Below are positions 8,524 through 17,174 of a DNA stretch of 59,443 bases, one piece after another (within the stretch, counting starts at the first letter, position 1; the number at the start of each line of letters is the position of its first letter). Made by a program: the position numbers and the translations under genes. The stretch covers positions 1 to 59,443 of the forward strand of contig JADFHN010000015.1 in assembly GCA_022567155.1 (NCBI GenBank), read 5' to 3'. The notes beneath the pieces are model-generated. The model had not been told where the DNA came from, ran no database searches, and saw nothing but the letters and a program-made list of their open reading frames with translations. The stretch is from Bacteroidota bacterium (GTDB lineage: Bacteria > Bacteroidota > Bacteroidia > Cytophagales > Cyclobacteriaceae).

Positions 8524-10221
8524 ATGTCAAAACAGTGGGTATTCCGTGATACAGCTGATGAGGCCAAAGTAGATCACTTGAGCAGGGCTATCAATATCGA
8601 CCCGGTACTTTCATCTATTCTCATTCATCGCGGCATACAGTCGTTTGACGACGCAAAGAAATACTTCCGTCCTCAATTAGGCGATCTGCATGACCCTTTT
8701 CTGATGAAAGATATGGAACTGGCGGTTGAAAGGTTAATCAAAGCCATTAGTAATAATGAGCGAATACTTGTTTATGGCGACTACGATGTAGATGGAACTA
8801 CCTCGGTGGTAATGATGTACTCTTTCCTGAAAAAACACACTGAAAACATATATTTCTACATTCCTGACCGGCACAAGGAAGGTTACGGTATCAGTGAAGA
8901 AGGCATTGCATACGCAGTTGATAACGATATCTCGTTTATAATCAGCCTGGATTGTGGAATCCGGGCCATTGATAACATTACCCTGGCAGCTGATAACCAT
9001 ATCGATTTTATTGTATGCGACCATCATCTGCCCGGAGAAACACTGCCACCGGCCATAGCCATTCTCGACCCAAAACAGAAGGGCTGCAATTATCCATACA
9101 AAGAATTATCCGGATGCGGCATCGGATTTAAGTTAATTCAGGCCTTTTATGATCATCAGTCAACACCTGAACAAACTTATGCCTGGCTTGATCTGGTTGC
9201 AATAAGTATTTGCGCTGATATTGTTCCCATAACAGACGAAAACCGGATTTTGACCTATCATGGCCTCAAAAAATTAAATCAGGATCCGCCTACAGGTTTA
9301 AGGGCTTTGATGGGAGTTGCAGGATTAAAAAACAACGTGGACGTCTCGGGTGTGGTATTTGGCATTGCGCCAAGAATAAATGCAGCAGGACGGATAAGCC
9401 ATGCGCGGGATGCGGTACAGTTATTGCTGGCTGAAACATCAGAAATTGCAGTTAAAGCTGCAGAAACAATAAATGCCCATAATACCGAACGGAAAAATTA
9501 CGATTTGGAAATTACAAAAGAAGCCCTGGAAATGATCCGTTCGGAAAGCAGACTGGAATCGGCCAAAAGTATCGTACTTTTTAATGAGAACTGGCACAAA
9601 GGGGTGATAGGCATTGTGGCAAGCCGTATCATCGAAAAATACTACAGGCCAACCATCATTCTGACCAAGTCAAACGATATGGCAACTGGCTCAGCTCGTT
9701 CCGTAGATGGATTCAATGTGTATGAGGCGATCGAAGCATGTAGCGAATTGCTTTCACGGTTCGGTGGGCACAAATATGCCGCAGGTATTACATTACCATT
9801 GGAAAATGTGTCTGAATTTCAGGCAAAATTTGAAAAAACGGTGGCTGCAACCATCAACAGCAACGACCTTATACCTAAACTGAAAATTGATGCCACATTG
9901 AGTTTTGAAAAAATCACTGCAGGATTTTATAACATAATCAGGCAAATGGAGCCATTTGGCCCGGCTAATCCGTCGCCGGTTTTTATGACCAAAAATGTAG
10001 AATGTATCAATACGCGTGTTATCAGCGATAAACACCTGAAGTTGATCGTTAGAGAAAGAGGCAGGAAAAAAACTTTTGAAGCAATTGCATTTGGCCAGGC
10101 AGGCTTATCCGGAAAGGTTGCCGGTAACCAACCATTTCAAATTGTGTATCACATTGAAGAAAATGCATTCAGAGACGAAAAATACTTGCAGCTTGTAATT
10201 AAAGATATAAAAGAGCAATAA
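8524..10221 (+). CDS. recJ: Single-stranded-DNA-specific exonuclease RecJ
   Basis: 565 residues from the ATG at 8524; the frame is open 45 bp further up to a GTG, but family proteins start at MSKQWVF. RecJ degrades single-stranded DNA 5' to 3' in recombination and repair. The DHH-superfamily metal motifs are all present: GDYDVDG at residue 85, SLDCGIR, CDHHLP with DHH at 166-168, and the DHHA1 part with SARSVDGFNVYEA and RFGGHKYAAG. The C-terminal OB-fold segment ends LVIKDIKEQ. The gene is 11 bp from lptB downstream, an arrangement compatible with co-transcription. Confidence 0.97.
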   Translation: MSKQWVFRDTADEAKVDHLSRAINIDPVLSSILIHRGIQSFDDAKKYFRPQLGDLHDPFLMKDMELAVERLIKAISNNERILVYGDYDVDGTTSVVMMYSFLKKHTENIYFYIPDRHKEGYGISEEGIAYAVDNDISFIISLDCGIRAIDNITLAADNHIDFIVCDHHLPGETLPPAIAILDPKQKGCNYPYKELSGCGIGFKLIQAFYDHQSTPEQTYAWLDLVAISICADIVPITDENRILTYHGLKKLNQDPPTGLRALMGVAGLKNNVDVSGVVFGIAPRINAAGRISHARDAVQLLLAETSEIAVKAAETINAHNTERKNYDLEITKEALEMIRSESRLESAKSIVLFNENWHKGVIGIVASRIIEKYYRPTIILTKSNDMATGSARSVDGFNVYEAIEACSELLSRFGGHKYAAGITLPLENVSEFQAKFEKTVAATINSNDLIPKLKIDATLSFEKITAGFYNIIRQMEPFGPANPSPVFMTKNVECINTRVISDKHLKLIVRERGRKKTFEAIAFGQAGLSGKVAGNQPFQIVYHIEENAFRDEKYLQLVIKDIKEQ

Positions 10222-10232
10222 AAAGTTTGTAA

Positions 10233-10970
10233 ATGCTGCATACGCTTAAAGCTAGAAATCTTGAAAAAAAATATAAACGCCGCAAGGTTGTGGATGATGT
10301 TTCAATTGAAGTATCTCAGGGAGAAATTGTGGGGCTTCTCGGCCCGAATGGAGCCGGTAAAACCACCACTTTTTATATGATTGTTGGTTTGATAAAGCCG
10401 AATTCGGGAAGGATTTTTCTTGACCAGGAAGACATTACGGGCCTGGCCATGTATAAACGGGCTAAAAAAGGCATCGGTTATCTGGCACAGGAACCTTCCG
10501 TATTCCGGAAGCTCACGGTAGAAGACAACCTCAGGGCAGTGCTTGAATTTACTGGCCTGAGCAAAAAAGAACAACATGAAAAAATGGAGTCACTGATGGA
10601 AGAATTCAGCATCACGCATGTACGTAAAAATATCGGGATGGTGCTTTCCGGAGGTGAACGAAGACGAACAGAAATAGCCCGGGCATTGGCCGTTGATCCC
10701 GACTTTATTTTGCTTGACGAACCCTTTGCCGGGGTGGACCCGATCGCTGTGGAGGAAATACAAACTATTGTGTCACGCCTGAAAAAACGAAACATCGGGA
10801 TTCTAATCACCGACCATAATGTGCAGGAAACATTGTCAATTACTGACAGGGCCTATCTTATGTTTGAGGGAAAACTGCTGAAATCAGGAACTGCCGAAGA
10901 TCTTGCTGCCGATGAGCAGGTACGCCGCGTTTATCTTGGCAAACATTTTGAACTGAAACGAAAATTTTAA
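10233..10970 (+). CDS. lptB: LPS export ABC transporter ATP-binding protein LptB
   Basis: 245 residues, a single ABC ATPase that powers extraction of lipopolysaccharide from the inner membrane with LptF/LptG and LptC. Walker [10 protein letters not shown] is at residues 37-45, the Q-loop in [14 protein letters not shown], the signature [15 protein letters not shown] from residue 138, Walker [14 protein letters not shown] near 160 and the H-loop in ITDHNV. The words [13 protein letters not shown] and [25 protein letters not shown] are diagnostic of LptB over other ABC proteins. Starts 11 bp after recJ. The other lpt genes are not in this window. Confidence 0.96.
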   Translation: MLHTLKARNLEKKYKRRKVVDDVSIEVSQGEIVGLLGPNGAGKTTTFYMIVGLIKPNSGRIFLDQEDITGLAMYKRAKKGIGYLAQEPSVFRKLTVEDNLRAVLEFTGLSKKEQHEKMESLMEEFSITHVRKNIGMVLSGGERRRTEIARALAVDPDFILLDEPFAGVDPIAVEEIQTIVSRLKKRNIGILITDHNVQETLSITDRAYLMFEGKLLKSGTAEDLAADEQVRRVYLGKHFELKRKF

Positions 10971-11002
10971 TTTTAGATAGCAAATATTAAATGTTTGAAC
11001 TT

Positions 11003-11010
11003 TACATTTG
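11003..11010 (+). promoter_or_regulatory. Candidate -7 box (TACATTTG)
   Basis: Perfect TAnnTTTG match 39 bp upstream of the exported CbiX-like gene; no convincing -33 TTTG at correct spacing. Confidence 0.4.
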
Positions 11011-11049
11011 ATCTAATTAAAATCATTCCTCTTAAGGAATTAAATTATT

Positions 11050-12039
11050 ATGAAAAAGACGGCATGCTTTGTTATTACACTGATTGTTTCTGCCTGCGCT
11101 TTTATTTCTGCAAGTAATAAAAACGATGAAAAAACAGGTATTCTCATCCTGGCACATGGAGGCAAAGCTAACTGGAATCAGGCCGTTTATGATGCTGCTG
11201 AACCACTCCGAAGTTACTACCCGGTAGAAATTGCATTCGGTATGGCTAACCCTCGTACCATGCAGGCAGGAATTGACAATCTTGAAAAACAAGGCGTAAG
11301 CAAGATTGTGGTGGTGCCTTTATTTATTTCTTCATATAGTTTCATAATTCGTCAGAATGAGTATTTGTTAGGCATACGAAAGGAACTTGCCGATCCGCCG
11401 TTTGTAATGGATCATGGCGACGGGATGGAGCAGGCATCGGATAACAAACACGAAGCCATGGAATCAAACGATCATCAGAAAATGCCCTCTATGGCAACAG
11501 CTCAGCACGAAGGAGGAATGGCCACAATCAAACCGTTAAATATTAATGCTCAGATCATTCTCACTAAACCGCTTGACGACAGCCAGTATGTAGCTGATAT
11601 TTTGTATAAACACATAGCCGAACTCAGTCTTAACCCGGATGTTGAAACGGTTATCATTGTCGGACACGGCCCGGAAGGAGAATCGGATAACCGAAACTGG
11701 ATTCTGACCATTGAGCGGCTCGCGGACCGGATACAGGAATTGCAGCTTAAAAAGGGTCCTGGATTCAGGATGATCTTTTCAGTTACGGTCAGAGACGATG
11801 CAAGCAAGGAAATTTATGACCAGGCCAAAGAAAACTTACGCAGCCTCGTAAGGCAGGCCGGCGTGGAGGGAGATGTAATCGTCGTGCCGTTGCTCTTGTC
11901 TCAAGGTGGTATTGAAAAAGGGATAATAACACGGCTCGAAGGACTCGACTACAAATGGAACGGGAAAACACTCCTGCCGGAACTAGGGATTTCCGGGTTT
12001 CTTGAAAACACTATTCGTGATGCTTTGAGAACCCGATAA
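11050..12039 (+). CDS. Exported CbiX/SirB-like chelatase with His/Met-rich insert
   Basis: 329 residues with two CbiX-type halves. The first (about 29-117) starts ILILAHGGKANW with the catalytic-type His36 and continues MANPRTMQAGIDNLEKQG and IVVVPLFISSYS. The second (about 165-325) has VIIVGHGPEGE with His206 and VIVVPLLLSQGG. In the family these bind a metal and insert Co2+ or Fe2+ into sirohydrochlorin-type tetrapyrroles. Two things are odd. A hydrophobic signal-peptide-like N-terminus (MKKTACFVITLIVSACAFIS) suggests export, whereas cobaltochelatases are cytoplasmic. Residues ~118-158 form an insert rich in His and Met (MDHGDGM, DHQKMPSM, QHEGGM) that looks like a periplasmic metal-binding segment. 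It may be a metal chaperone or tetrapyrrole-handling protein rather than a biosynthetic enzyme. No cobalamin biosynthesis genes adjoin it. Confidence 0.8.
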   Translation: MKKTACFVITLIVSACAFISASNKNDEKTGILILAHGGKANWNQAVYDAAEPLRSYYPVEIAFGMANPRTMQAGIDNLEKQGVSKIVVVPLFISSYSFIIRQNEYLLGIRKELADPPFVMDHGDGMEQASDNKHEAMESNDHQKMPSMATAQHEGGMATIKPLNINAQIILTKPLDDSQYVADILYKHIAELSLNPDVETVIIVGHGPEGESDNRNWILTIERLADRIQELQLKKGPGFRMIFSVTVRDDASKEIYDQAKENLRSLVRQAGVEGDVIVVPLLLSQGGIEKGIITRLEGLDYKWNGKTLLPELGISGFLENTIRDALRTR

Positions 12040-12097
12040 TTCATATTCATCCGGTTATTTAGTATATTTCAGGTGCAGTATCTTTTTTCACCCTGTA

Positions 12098-13630
12098 ATG
12101 AAAATACTAAATTCCATACTATCGTGGGTAATGAAGAAACGGATTCACCAGATTGAATTGTTTCTTAAATACCCACTTGAAGTTCAGGAAGAGATATTCA
12201 AAAAACTTATTTCAACTGCTCGAAATACCGAATTTGGTGAAACGTACGGATTTAGCGATATTGGTTCCGTTCGGGCATACAAAGAAAGGGTACCTTTGCA
12301 CACCTACGAGCAGCTGTTTCCGGACATTGAGCGAATAATGAAGGGAGAGCAGAACATACTCTGGCCTACTGATATCAAGTGGTTTGCAAAATCGTCCGGA
12401 ACTACCAATGCTAAAAGTAAATTCATACCCGTATCGCCTGAAGCACTGAATGAATGTCATTACAAAGGCGGAAAAGACCTGGTTTCTATTTACATAAACA
12501 ATCATCCCGATTCACAAATGTTTTCGGGAAAAGGGCTGGCCATCGGTGGCAGCCACCAGATCAACAATTATGATCCGAGTGCCTCTTCGTATTTTGGCGA
12601 TGTTTCAGCAGTTATTATTCAAAATCTGCCAATCTGGGCTCAATGGGTACGTACACCCAGCCTTGAGATTGCGCTGATGAATAAATGGGAAGAAAAGATT
12701 GAAAAAATGGCACAACAGACTTCAAAAGAAAATGTTACAAATCTGTCAGGAGTGCCTACATGGACCATCCTTCTGATACGGCGCATTCTTGAAGTGACGG
12801 GAAAAAGCAACCTGATGGAAGTATGGCCCAACCTGGAAGCATTTTTTCATGGCGCCGTTTCATTTACGCCGTATCGTTCCTTGTTCAAATCGCTGATCTC
12901 ATCACCTGATATGCGGTATGTGGAAATCTACAATGCGTCAGAAGGATTTTTCGGCATTCAGGACCGGACGGATTCAGATGAGATGCTGCTAATGCTTGAT
13001 TACGGAATTTATTATGAGTTTATCCCTCTGGATGAGCAGGACAAGGATACTCCCCGCACGTTAGGATTGGACGAAGTGGAGGTTGACACGAATTATGCCA
13101 TCGTAATTTCTACCAATGCTGGTTTATGGCGTTACCGGATCGGTGATACCATTCGGTTCACAAGCACCTCTCCGTTCAGAATTAAGATCACCGGCCGTAC
13201 GAAACATTTTATTAATGCTTTCGGCGAGGAGGTGATCATAGAAAACGCTGAAACAGCCATTACAAAAGCGTCGGAAGTCACCGGAGCTATTATAGACAAT
13301 TACACCGCCGGACCTGTTTTTATCGAAGTATATAAGCAGGGCGGGCATGAATGGATCGTTGAGTTCGTGAAAGAACCTGACAGCATGACCCGGTTTATTG
13401 AAATACTCGATACTACCCTTCGTGAAATCAACACTGACTATGATGCAAAGCGATATCGTGATCTGGCACTCAAACCTCCGGTAGTACACAATGTGCCCAA
13501 AGGCACCTTCTATAGTTGGCTGAAAAAGAAAGATAAACTCGGAGGCCAGCATAAAGTGCCCCGGTTATCCAATACCCGGGAGTATCTTGATGACCTGCTG
13601 GGAATGCTTGATGTCAGAAGCTTAACCTGA
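12098..13630 (+). CDS. GH3-family acyl-adenylate-forming protein
   Basis: 510 residues, matching the bacterial GH3 (auxin-responsive promoter) family of ATP-dependent acyl-acid-amido synthetases. Visible family words are WFAKSSGTTNAKSKFIPVS (the phosphate-binding P-loop-like motif of ANL enzymes, about residue 88), FHGAVSFTPYRSLF, YNASEGFFGIQ and LWRYRIGDTIRF, with FINAFGEEVIIENAE near the C-terminal domain. The substrate of the Bacteroidota members is unknown; plant members conjugate amino acids to hormone acids. It converges with the thioredoxin-like gene at 13633, with only two bases between the stop codons, so their transcripts must overlap or terminate within coding sequence. Confidence 0.92.
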   Translation: MKILNSILSWVMKKRIHQIELFLKYPLEVQEEIFKKLISTARNTEFGETYGFSDIGSVRAYKERVPLHTYEQLFPDIERIMKGEQNILWPTDIKWFAKSSGTTNAKSKFIPVSPEALNECHYKGGKDLVSIYINNHPDSQMFSGKGLAIGGSHQINNYDPSASSYFGDVSAVIIQNLPIWAQWVRTPSLEIALMNKWEEKIEKMAQQTSKENVTNLSGVPTWTILLIRRILEVTGKSNLMEVWPNLEAFFHGAVSFTPYRSLFKSLISSPDMRYVEIYNASEGFFGIQDRTDSDEMLLMLDYGIYYEFIPLDEQDKDTPRTLGLDEVEVDTNYAIVISTNAGLWRYRIGDTIRFTSTSPFRIKITGRTKHFINAFGEEVIIENAETAITKASEVTGAIIDNYTAGPVFIEVYKQGGHEWIVEFVKEPDSMTRFIEILDTTLREINTDYDAKRYRDLALKPPVVHNVPKGTFYSWLKKKDKLGGQHKVPRLSNTREYLDDLLGMLDVRSLT

Positions 13631-13632
13631 GA

Positions 13633-14268
13633 TTATAGTTTTTTGAGTTTTGCTTTTGCTACTGTGCTCCACTTGATGCTGCAGCCAATAGCCTTTGTTA
13701 CGGTGGTTTCCACTTCTTCTCCTGCCAGTAATTGGTCTATGGCAGTTTCAACATATTTCTCGGTTGCCAGCAAGCCATCTCTAGGGCTGTTATCAATACC
13801 CCCGATATACCTGACGAAATAGTCGCTTCCTACCCTTTCGAGCAGGTAAACATGTGGTGTTTTTGTCGCGCCATATGCAATGGTGATATCCTGACCAGCA
13901 TCAATCACGTACGGGTACGGGTAATCATATTCTTCAGCACGTTTTTGCATCTCTTCAAAAGAGTCGCCGGGTTGCACCTCCGGATCATTGGGCTGAATGG
14001 CAATTACAGGAAATCCCTCAGGCACATATTTTTTATGCAGGTTGATAATTCGCTGTTCATAACCACGCGCCCAAGGGCATGTATTGCATGTAAAAACAAT
14101 GATATAACCATTATTATCAGGGTTATCCGACATGGATATGTAGTTCCCGTCAACATTTTTTAGCTTGAAATCGATGGCTTTGTCGCCCACTTTATAACCA
14201 TATTCTATAATGGTGCTGCCACTCAATACTAATGTTAACAGTATAAGAAGAACAAAGAACTTTTTCAT
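13633..14268 (-). CDS. Exported peroxiredoxin-like thioredoxin-fold protein
   Basis: 211 residues with a signal peptide (MKKFFVLLILLTLVLSGS) and an AhpC/TSA-redoxin fold: GDKAIDFKLKNVDGNYISM, then VFTCNTCPWARGYE with C61 and C64, and YGATKTPHVYLLE with the cis-Pro. The CNTCPW motif belongs to the thioredoxin-like 'peroxiredoxin family' group rather than the canonical CGPC reductases. It probably handles thiol redox state in the periplasm. It lies 4 bp downstream of the TlpA-like gene, so the two form an operon. Confidence 0.87.
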   Translation of the reverse strand: MKKFFVLLILLTLVLSGSTIIEYGYKVGDKAIDFKLKNVDGNYISMSDNPDNNGYIIVFTCNTCPWARGYEQRIINLHKKYVPEGFPVIAIQPNDPEVQPGDSFEEMQKRAEEYDYPYPYVIDAGQDITIAYGATKTPHVYLLERVGSDYFVRYIGGIDNSPRDGLLATEKYVETAIDQLLAGEEVETTVTKAIGCSIKWSTVAKAKLKKL

Positions 14269-14272
14269 AACA

Positions 14273-14767
14273 TTATTGGGTTTGGTTTAATAATTCATCT
14301 ACTAATTTACTAAGTTCATCGTTTTCAAATTTTTTTCCAAAAAAAATTTTCTTCCCGTCTCTTTTAATAAACAGCGTAGCCGGAATGGATCCGCTCCATG
14401 AAGGATCCACTTTATCAATCCAGGAGTTATAATCATCATCTGAAAGCAAAATGACTTTTGCCGAGAGTTCCTGTTTTTCAACAAACGGAATCACCCGGCT
14501 TTCCATCTGATCGGAAAAATCAAGGCTGACAAGTAATACCTCCGTATCATTTTTGTAGGTACGGTTTATTTGTTCGAAAAGAGGCAATTCCTTAACACAA
14601 GGGCCGCACCAAGTAGCCCAGAAATTTATTATTTTTATCTTCCCGGTTGATGCTTGGATGTACACTTCAAGTTTCTCAAAATCCCAGACTTCTATGTCCT
14701 TTTTATCCTGGCCGGTTGCAAAGCCGGCATACATAAACACGAATAGGAAAAACAAAGTTTGCTTCAT
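14273..14767 (-). CDS. TlpA-like periplasmic thiol-disulfide oxidoreductase
   Basis: 164 residues from the ATG at 14767; a further upstream in-frame Met (14818) would spoil the signal peptide, which here reads MKQTLFFLFVFMYAGFATG. The active site is FWATWCGPCVKE, with C54 and C57, followed by a thioredoxin fold with GSIPATLFI (cis-Pro). Family members reduce disulfides on exported proteins or serve cytochrome c maturation. First gene of the two-gene redox operon with the gene ending at 13633; its upstream region is the AT-rich DnaA-box region. Confidence 0.9.
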   Translation of the reverse strand: MKQTLFFLFVFMYAGFATGQDKKDIEVWDFEKLEVYIQASTGKIKIINFWATWCGPCVKELPLFEQINRTYKNDTEVLLVSLDFSDQMESRVIPFVEKQELSAKVILLSDDDYNSWIDKVDPSWSGSIPATLFIKRDGKKIFFGKKFENDELSKLVDELLNQTQ

Positions 14768-15109
14768 AATATGTAAATACGATTTTACTAAGACTTTGTT
14801 ACATGAAGCAACAATCATATATAAAATTCTATCATTTATTCGTCCCTCATTTATTGTACTATTCTAATATAATAATTTTCTAAATAATTGCTCTTAACGA
14901 ACCAGATAAGAGCACTATTCCTTAAAAACACTCGAATAAATTATCTAAACCAAATATTGAAATTAAATATAGAATACGAATTTCGGGACACTATAAATTT
15001 TAAATAATTGGCACTTTTTAATATCATTATTTATAAACCTGAGTTAATCTTTCAGCCCCTGATTTCTCCGGTTTATACAAAATAAAGAATTGTTTTTCCA
15101 GGCATCTTT

Positions 15110-15118
15110 TTTTCCACA
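15110..15118 (+). promoter_or_regulatory. DnaA box, 8/9 (TTTTCCACA)
   Basis: One mismatch from TTATCCACA, in the same orientation as, and 20 bp before, the perfect box at 15130. Confidence 0.45.
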
Positions 15119-15129
15119 TTTGGGAGCAG

Positions 15130-15138
15130 TTATCCACA
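15130..15138 (+). promoter_or_regulatory. DnaA box, perfect (TTATCCACA)
   Basis: Exact consensus 9-mer for DnaA binding. Confidence 0.6.
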
Positions 15139-15207
15139 CGACATTCTAAAATTTGCATAACATGCTGTCAATCAGCACATTGAAAATATAATCTTAAATT
15201 AATTCTT

Positions 15208-15216
15208 TGTGGATAA
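15208..15216 (-). promoter_or_regulatory. DnaA box, perfect, reverse orientation (TGTGGATAA)
   Basis: Exact reverse complement of TTATCCACA, 78 bp from the forward perfect box. I noticed no further perfect copy elsewhere in the window. Confidence 0.6.
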
Positions 15217-15325
15217 CTATCTCATTTTTAGCAACTTAAGATAAAGCTTCCGGTTTTAGTTGCTCAAATGCAAAAACGAGATATAAAAAATAAACATGAA
15301 ATACACGGAAATGATCTGCTGTTGT

Positions 15326-17095
15326 TTACTCTTTGTGGGCACGAATTAACTTTTTACGGTAAGAATTAAAAATTCTTGACTTTGATAAAAATCCTACATA
15401 CTTTCCATCATCAATAACAGGAAGGTTCCATGCCCCAGTAATTTCGAATTTACTCATAACTGATTGCATATTTTCATGAGAAGTAACACTGGAAGGCGGG
15501 CTGCTCATGAGCGATTTAATGAAGACGTTTTCCTGTGCTTCCTTGTCGAACATGACCTCCCGAATATCGTCAAGGGTGATTACTCCCAGTAATTCGTTTG
15601 CATCATTTACCACCGGAAAAATATTTCGTTTGGATTTTCTTACCAGGTTCACCAGGTCGCCAAGTGTAGCATCCGGAGAGACGGTAAGCAGGTCGGTCTC
15701 AACAATCTTTTTTATATTGATCTGGCTCAATATCTGCTTGTCTTTGTCGTGCTGTATAAGGTGCCCCTTTTCGATCAGATGTTTGGTATACAAAGAGTAT
15801 TTCTCGAAGTAAATGGTGGCATTATAGGATATGGCCGATACGAGCATCAGTGGTATAAACAAAGTATAGCCACTGGTGATCTCGGCAATGAGAAAAATAG
15901 CTGTAAGCGGAGCATGAAGAATACCGCTCATCGATCCGCACATACCTACAAGCACAAAATTCTTTATCGATAGTTCGGCTCCCAGGAATGAATTTGCAGC
16001 TAATGCAAAAATGAAACCCGCGATTCCGCCAACAAAAAGCGAAGGTGCAAAAATACCTCCGCTACCACCGGCTCCAATAGTGATGGCTGAGGCAACCGGC
16101 TTAATGAACAGCACCCCCGTCAAAAAAAGAATGATAAACAACGGATTCTCAATCTGGCCAAAAAATGGGCTGATGGCAAGTGCATCACCTGCTTCTGCCT
16201 CCAGCAATGATTTGATTGTTGCGTAGCCTTCACCGTAAATGGGAGGAAATACAAAAATGATTAACCCCAGAAGCAAACCACCGGTCAGGGCCTTCGGGAA
16301 TACTCCTTTAATCCTGTTGATTATACCTTCGGTTTTATAGGTGATACGTGTAAAGTAAACCGCAAACAATCCGGTTACCAGACCAAGTAAAATATAAAAA
16401 GGTATATCGGTGGCAGTAAGCGGATCGGTGAGTTTGAAAGAGAACAACACATCTTCGCCTAGAAATAACAGTGAAATCAACGAACCGGAAACCGCAGCGA
16501 TCAGTAGTGGTATAAAGATAGCAACCGTAATGTTAGTCAGAAGCACTTCGATGGCAAATATCACACCTGCAACCGGCGAATTAAATATTCCGGCAATAGC
16601 TCCCGCAGCGCCGCAACCGATCAGTATCGTCTTCTTTTTATTGTCCAGATGCACGAGCTGCCCGATGTTTGACCCGATCGCCGACCCGGTTACCACGATA
16701 GGGGCTTCTAGCCCTACCGATCCACCAAATCCTACTGTAATGGCGCTTGTGATCATTCTTGAAAAAGTTTTGGAAACTTTCATCTTTGCATATTTCCGGG
16801 AGATGTCATACAGGATGCCGGTAATTCCGTGCCCGAGTTTTTCCTTCAGAAAATATTTAGTAAAAATGACCGTCAGAACAATTCCGATAAGCGGGTAACT
16901 TAAATACAAATAGTTTTCATACCGGATGTCTGATCCTCCGATGAGCAGGATATGTATTAAATGTACAGTCTGTTTCAGAATAACTGAAGCCACGCCGGCA
17001 ATGGTGCCCACAATACTGCCAAGCAGGATGATGAAATTCCTATCGCTGATATGCTTAATACGCCATATAAGAAATTTAACTAACAGGTCACGCAT
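15326..17095 (-). CDS. ClC-family chloride channel/antiporter with C-terminal CBS pair
   Basis: 589 residues: about ten to eleven hydrophobic helices (residues ~20-430) then a CBS-domain pair (about 445-580, with TVSPDATLGDLVNLVRK and VITLDDIREVMFD). The anion-selectivity motifs are recognisable: GFGGSVGLEAP at about 125-132, keeping the gating glutamate (E130) though the usual GREGP is GLEAP, and AGGSGGIFAPSLFVGG near 340. ClC proteins move Cl- (or other halides) across the inner membrane as channels or H+ antiporters; the retained Glu favours antiport or gated transport. CBS domains usually sense nucleotides. Divergent from the flavoprotein at 17175. Confidence 0.95.
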   Translation of the reverse strand: MRDLLVKFLIWRIKHISDRNFIILLGSIVGTIAGVASVILKQTVHLIHILLIGGSDIRYENYLYLSYPLIGIVLTVIFTKYFLKEKLGHGITGILYDISRKYAKMKVSKTFSRMITSAITVGFGGSVGLEAPIVVTGSAIGSNIGQLVHLDNKKKTILIGCGAAGAIAGIFNSPVAGVIFAIEVLLTNITVAIFIPLLIAAVSGSLISLLFLGEDVLFSFKLTDPLTATDIPFYILLGLVTGLFAVYFTRITYKTEGIINRIKGVFPKALTGGLLLGLIIFVFPPIYGEGYATIKSLLEAEAGDALAISPFFGQIENPLFIILFLTGVLFIKPVASAITIGAGGSGGIFAPSLFVGGIAGFIFALAANSFLGAELSIKNFVLVGMCGSMSGILHAPLTAIFLIAEITSGYTLFIPLMLVSAISYNATIYFEKYSLYTKHLIEKGHLIQHDKDKQILSQINIKKIVETDLLTVSPDATLGDLVNLVRKSKRNIFPVVNDANELLGVITLDDIREVMFDKEAQENVFIKSLMSSPPSSVTSHENMQSVMSKFEITGAWNLPVIDDGKYVGFLSKSRIFNSYRKKLIRAHKE

Positions 17096-17174
17096 CAGAG
17101 AGTCAACAAGCTGTAAATTTATAATAAATGCCTTCAGAATAGTTAATATTGAGCAATTTCTAAACGTATGTCTT

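Larger units (their letters stand above)
14768..15325. other. AT-rich gene-free region with clustered DnaA boxes
   Basis: About 560 bases without a plausible gene. The left half (about 14,815-15,040) is very AT-rich. The right half holds two perfect DnaA boxes in opposite orientation and one 8/9 box. It may be a replication origin or a DnaA-regulated promoter region for the TlpA operon. The downstream ClC gene ends at its right edge. Confidence 0.6.

Noticed and set aside
14768-15325. Firm call of oriC
   Set aside because: Box cluster is suggestive, but local gene orientation is contrary and no dnaA lies near; kept as a candidate only.
16926-17174. N-terminal extension of the flavoprotein frame
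   Set aside because: The 83 extra codons lie antisense to the ClC gene and do not resemble the family; the natural start is MKNRV at 17175.
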